From assembly GCF_016863275.1 (NCBI RefSeq), contig NZ_BOOO01000004.1, forward strand, positions 248,001 to 312,000: DNA of 64,000 bases. The letters run 5' to 3'. Under the pieces are notes generated by a model that was not told where the DNA came from, searched no databases, and worked only from the letters and a program-made list of their open reading frames with translations. Source of the DNA: Planotetraspora mira (GTDB lineage: Bacteria; Actinomycetota; Actinomycetes; Streptosporangiales; Streptosporangiaceae). Both the position numbers and the translations under genes were made by a program. This document shows positions 61,751 through 64,000 of this stretch, in pieces. The first letter of the stretch is position 1; the number at the start of each line of letters is the position of its first letter.

Positions 61751-62682
61751 GAGACCGCGGCCCGTTCGCGGATCTCCACCGCCGTCTCAAGCATCTGCCG
61801 CGTGCTGGTGAACCAGTCCTGCAGATTCAGATCCACGATGAGCTCGTCGGCGCCGGCCTCTGCGGCCGAGTGGATGTCGTCCATGATCTGGTCGAGAGTG
61901 CCGACGAACGGCGATCGGTCAGGTCCTGCCGGACGGTCGGTGAAGGTGACGTTTCCCACCACGACCATCTCCATCCGGCTTGTGTCCCGGCCATACTCAG
62001 AAGCCATTTCCCGAATACGGTCCCAGCGTGCGCGCAGTTCTGCGGCTCCAGCCGGCCCGGGCGTGGTGAGGAACGGCAGCCAGCCGTCTGCGCGTTTGGC
62101 AATGCGCTCGACGGCCTTGGCGCTGCCACCGCCGCCCAGCATCACGGGGATTTTCGAAACAGGCTTGGGCAGGACCGAGGCGTTGTCGATGACTACGCGA
62201 GGACTCCGGAAGGTCACCGGGTCCGGCCCCCACACGGCATCGAAGACGTCCAGCGTCTCGTCGAGGAAGCGGCCGCGATCCGCTCGGGTGGCGCCAGTGG
62301 CCTGGAGTTCGTCGGTGGACCAGCCGGTGCCAATACCTGCGATCATGCGGCCGCCGCTGATCTGATCGATCGTGGCCAGCGTCTTCGCCAGCTGGATGGG
62401 TGTGTGGAGTGCAGCGATCAGAACGGAAGTACCGAGGCGCACCTGTTCGGTTGCCACCGCCGCTGCCGTGAGGACTGCCAGGGGGTCGGCGGCCTGCCGC
62501 TGGGTTTCCGGCCACGGCACGTTCGGCGGGGCATATGGTTCGGCGGGCGTCTCCGGGAAGAGCAGCCGTTCGTACGTCCACAAACTGGCGTATCCGGCCG
62601 CTTCAGCCGTTCTAGCTGCTTCGACCAAGTCGTGTTGTAGGTCTACTCCCAATCTCTGGGGCAGACGAAGTCCGAGTCTCAT
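61747..62682 (-). CDS. LLM-class F420-dependent oxidoreductase
   Basis: A 311-aa TIM-barrel protein; GGAGG lies 7 bp before ATG 62682. It begins RLGLRLPQRLGVDLQ, with ASLWTYERLLFP, GGRMIAGIGTGWS and KIPVMLGGGGSAKAVERIA, all typical of F420-dependent LLM enzymes. It is transcribed divergently from the MerR regulator at 62849 and uses a 19-bp-spacer promoter. The substrate is unknown. Confidence 0.9.
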   Translation of the reverse strand: MRLGLRLPQRLGVDLQHDLVEAARTAEAAGYASLWTYERLLFPETPAEPYAPPNVPWPETQRQAADPLAVLTAAAVATEQVRLGTSVLIAALHTPIQLAKTLATIDQISGGRMIAGIGTGWSTDELQATGATRADRGRFLDETLDVFDAVWGPDPVTFRSPRVVIDNASVLPKPVSKIPVMLGGGGSAKAVERIAKRADGWLPFLTTPGPAGAAELRARWDRIREMASEYGRDTSRMEMVVVGNVTFTDRPAGPDRSPFVGTLDQIMDDIHSAAEAGADELIVDLNLQDWFTSTRQMLETAVEIRERAAVS

Positions 62683-62800
62683 TTGAGACCTCCGATGTAG
62701 TCGTGAATGTCGTGCCGCCGCAGGAACTGAGCCGAGCCCCACCTACCCCCGCTTTCCCGGCAGAGGGCAGATTTCGGCTGTTCTCGGCCCACCCAGCGAG

Positions 62801-62831
62801 TCTTAAACACTCACATTGATGTGAAGGTCAA
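62801..62831 (-). promoter_or_regulatory. MerR-type promoter of the LLM gene (19-bp spacer)
   Basis: TTGACC (62826-62831) and TTAAGA (62801-62806) on the minus strand are 19 bp apart. TCACATTGATGTGA within the spacer is a perfect 14-bp dyad. It is the same design as at 59257-59287, for the neighbouring MerR gene at 62849. Confidence 0.75.
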
Positions 62832-62848
62832 GGCGTAGGCTTGAGCAC

Positions 62849-63241
62849 ATGAGGATCGGAGAGCTCGCGGAGCGTACCGGCGTATCCCGCCGGCTACTGC
62901 GCTACTACGAGGAGCAGGGGCTGATCACATCCAGCCGCGCTCTCAATGGTTACCGTGAGTACAAAGAGTCACACGTGGACGTCGTGCTGCAGATCAAGGG
63001 ACTGCTCGATGCCGGGCTGCCGACCCGAATCATTCAGCAACTCCTGCCGTGCCTGGACAAGCCGCAGACCATCTACGTCCCCAATGTGACACCCGAAATG
63101 ATCGTCACACTGCAATGCGAACAAGCTCGGCTGTCCGAACGCATCGAGTCCCTGACCCGCAACAGAGACGCAATCGCCGACTACCTCGACACGGTTCTCA
63201 GCGTCAAGTCAGCGAACGCCAAGAGCAGGGCCACGTCATGA
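62849..63241 (+). CDS. MerR family transcriptional regulator
   Basis: A 130-aa protein: RIGELAERTGVSRRLLRYYE, YREYKESHVDVVLQIKGLLD, LLPCLDK and a C-terminal coiled coil. It is related to the MerR protein at 59366 along its length. No ribosome site precedes ATG 62849, and a TAGGCT box is 5 bp upstream, so the mRNA may be leaderless. The probable target is the divergent LLM gene. Confidence 0.92.
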   Translation: MRIGELAERTGVSRRLLRYYEEQGLITSSRALNGYREYKESHVDVVLQIKGLLDAGLPTRIIQQLLPCLDKPQTIYVPNVTPEMIVTLQCEQARLSERIESLTRNRDAIADYLDTVLSVKSANAKSRATS

Positions 63242-63280
63242 TTTGACGAGCGTCTCGCGGTCGGTCACCCGGCATCGTAG

Positions 63281-63415
63281 ATGCGCGTAGCGCGCAGCAA
63301 GTGGGCGCAAGCCAATCGCGGGCTCTGGACTCAACCTCGGGACTGCATCGCGACTCTCGGAGGTTTCGCCACCGTCGCGTCAGGCGTGACGGCGATTATC
63401 GCGCTGATGAAGTAG
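63281..63415 (+). CDS. possible 44-aa membrane peptide
   Basis: ATG 63281 opens a frame to TAG 63413 with a hydrophobic C-terminal helix (CIATLGGFATVASGVTAII) and a basic N-terminus. There is no ribosome site. It overlaps the end of the flavoprotein gene by 36 bp on the other strand. Only composition supports it. Confidence 0.35.
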   Translation: MRVARSKWAQANRGLWTQPRDCIATLGGFATVASGVTAIIALMK

Positions 63416-63946
63416 AGCATCGAGATCATCCAACGATCGCCGCCATGGATATGTATCGATGCGGTCGGCCCCGGTGCTGGGGGCGTGTGGCTCGAACTCG
63501 CCAGGGCCAAGGAGGATTCGAACGCCTTCAGCACGGAGCAGTTCGACAGCCTGCCGGAATGGTGCACGAGTAGCTAGAGCGCTGTTGACGAAGGGCAACA
63601 CCACCACGGGAATGCCGAGTCCTGGTGCTTCAGCGAGGAGCCCGAGAGCGTAGGTATCGGCGATGCCTTGGGCGAACTTGTTGATGGTGTTGTACGTCGC
63701 GGGGGCGACGATGATGGCGTCCGCCCGTGGGGGCTTGGGTTCGTCTGGCTTGCGGTACTGGCTCCGGACGGGGCGGCCGGCCTGCTTTTCCAGCGCGGGG
63801 ACGTCGATGAAGTCGAGCGCGGGCGGGGTGGCGACGATCTGGACGGTCCATCCCTCATCTTGGGCCATGGTGACGAGGCGGCCGACGTCGCCGGCAGGTC
63901 CGGCAGCGCACACGATCACATAGAGAACCTTGCCGGGCTGGGTCAC
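63380..63946 (-). CDS. flavoprotein (phosphopantothenoylcysteine decarboxylase-like)
   Basis: A 188-aa protein from GTG 63946. It starts VLYVIVCAAGPAGDVGRLV, with ADAIIVAPATYNTINKFAQG and VVVLPFVNSALA, the FMN-binding flavoprotein fold of PPC-decarboxylase/LanD-like enzymes. The active-site His and the substrate clamp of true Dfp cannot be assigned with certainty. Its start overlaps the stop of the upstream partial gene (GTGA). Confidence 0.88.
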   Translation of the reverse strand: MTQPGKVLYVIVCAAGPAGDVGRLVTMAQDEGWTVQIVATPPALDFIDVPALEKQAGRPVRSQYRKPDEPKPPRADAIIVAPATYNTINKFAQGIADTYALGLLAEAPGLGIPVVVLPFVNSALATRAPFRQAVELLRAEGVRILLGPGEFEPHAPSTGADRIDTYPWRRSLDDLDALLHQRDNRRHA

Positions 63947-64000
63947 GCGGTCACTCCTAGAGATTCGGCGTACTCGTGTGCCTCGCGCCTGACGCTGATG
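63943..64000 (-). CDS. C-terminal end of an upstream gene (partial)
   Basis: The minus frame ends in VRREAHEYAESLGVTA and TGA 63943-63945, overlapping the flavoprotein GTG. Only about 18 residues are in the window. In related genomes an XRE-type regulator often precedes such flavoproteins, but too little is visible to name it. Confidence 0.5.
   Translation of the reverse strand, partial: ISVRREAHEYAESLGVTA

Overview
The window is high-GC DNA with strongly G/C-biased third codon positions, frequent GTG starts, GGAGG-type ribosome binding sites and many actinobacterial families: F420-dependent LLM enzymes, a polyphosphate glucokinase, DUF1876, a PAC2 protein, MmyB-type XRE regulators and STAND ATPases. 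It looks like chromosome of a filamentous actinomycete, perhaps of the Streptosporangiales. The order is an inference; no rRNA or marker gene is present, and I found no tRNA or CRISPR array.

Region 1-16 kb. A truncated SDR is followed by an unusual family of about 52-bp repeats, a LacI regulator with operator-like palindromes, and a secreted alpha/beta hydrolase. After a second repeat cluster and what looks like an abandoned promoter come the copper genes copC-copD. A histidine-rich membrane protein faces them across a shared terminator. Next are a hydrolase-ABC ATPase fusion with its permease, a tiny conserved protein, a STAND ATPase and a class I terpene synthase.

Region 16-36.9 kb is mostly housekeeping or signalling: ankyrin protein, PAC2 protein, Gfo/Idh oxidoreductase, tyrosine phosphatase, membrane-anchored NB-ARC/TPR protein, SGNH hydrolase, Ser/Thr kinase, HAD phosphatase, gamma-glutamyltransferase-like enzyme, HrpA helicase, winged-helix regulator, polyphosphate glucokinase, CBS/BON protein, universal stress protein and DUF1876.

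Region 36.9-40.4 kb is the most unusual locus: a minus-strand operon of a glutamine-rich, almost uncharged repeat protein, a 112-aa partner and a leaderless subtilisin-like protease with an atypical oxyanion-hole position.

Region 40.5-58 kb is accessory. It holds an MBL hydrolase, an MFS/beta-propeller pair and a purple-acid-phosphatase-like enzyme. It also holds a secreted protein with poly-Asp, poly-Ser, poly-Gln and Thr-rich blocks, an Erm-type rRNA methyltransferase behind a leader peptide, a beta-helix protein and a collagen-like protein. A MarR operon, a start-less gene fragment and the left end of an IS256-like element follow.

Region 58-64 kb has two parallel modules in which a MerR regulator faces an oxidoreductase (SDR or LLM) across a promoter with a 19-bp spacer. 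It also contains an S1-domain protein, an XRE regulator broken by one missing base and a flavoprotein. Broken or fragmentary genes concentrate after 57 kb.
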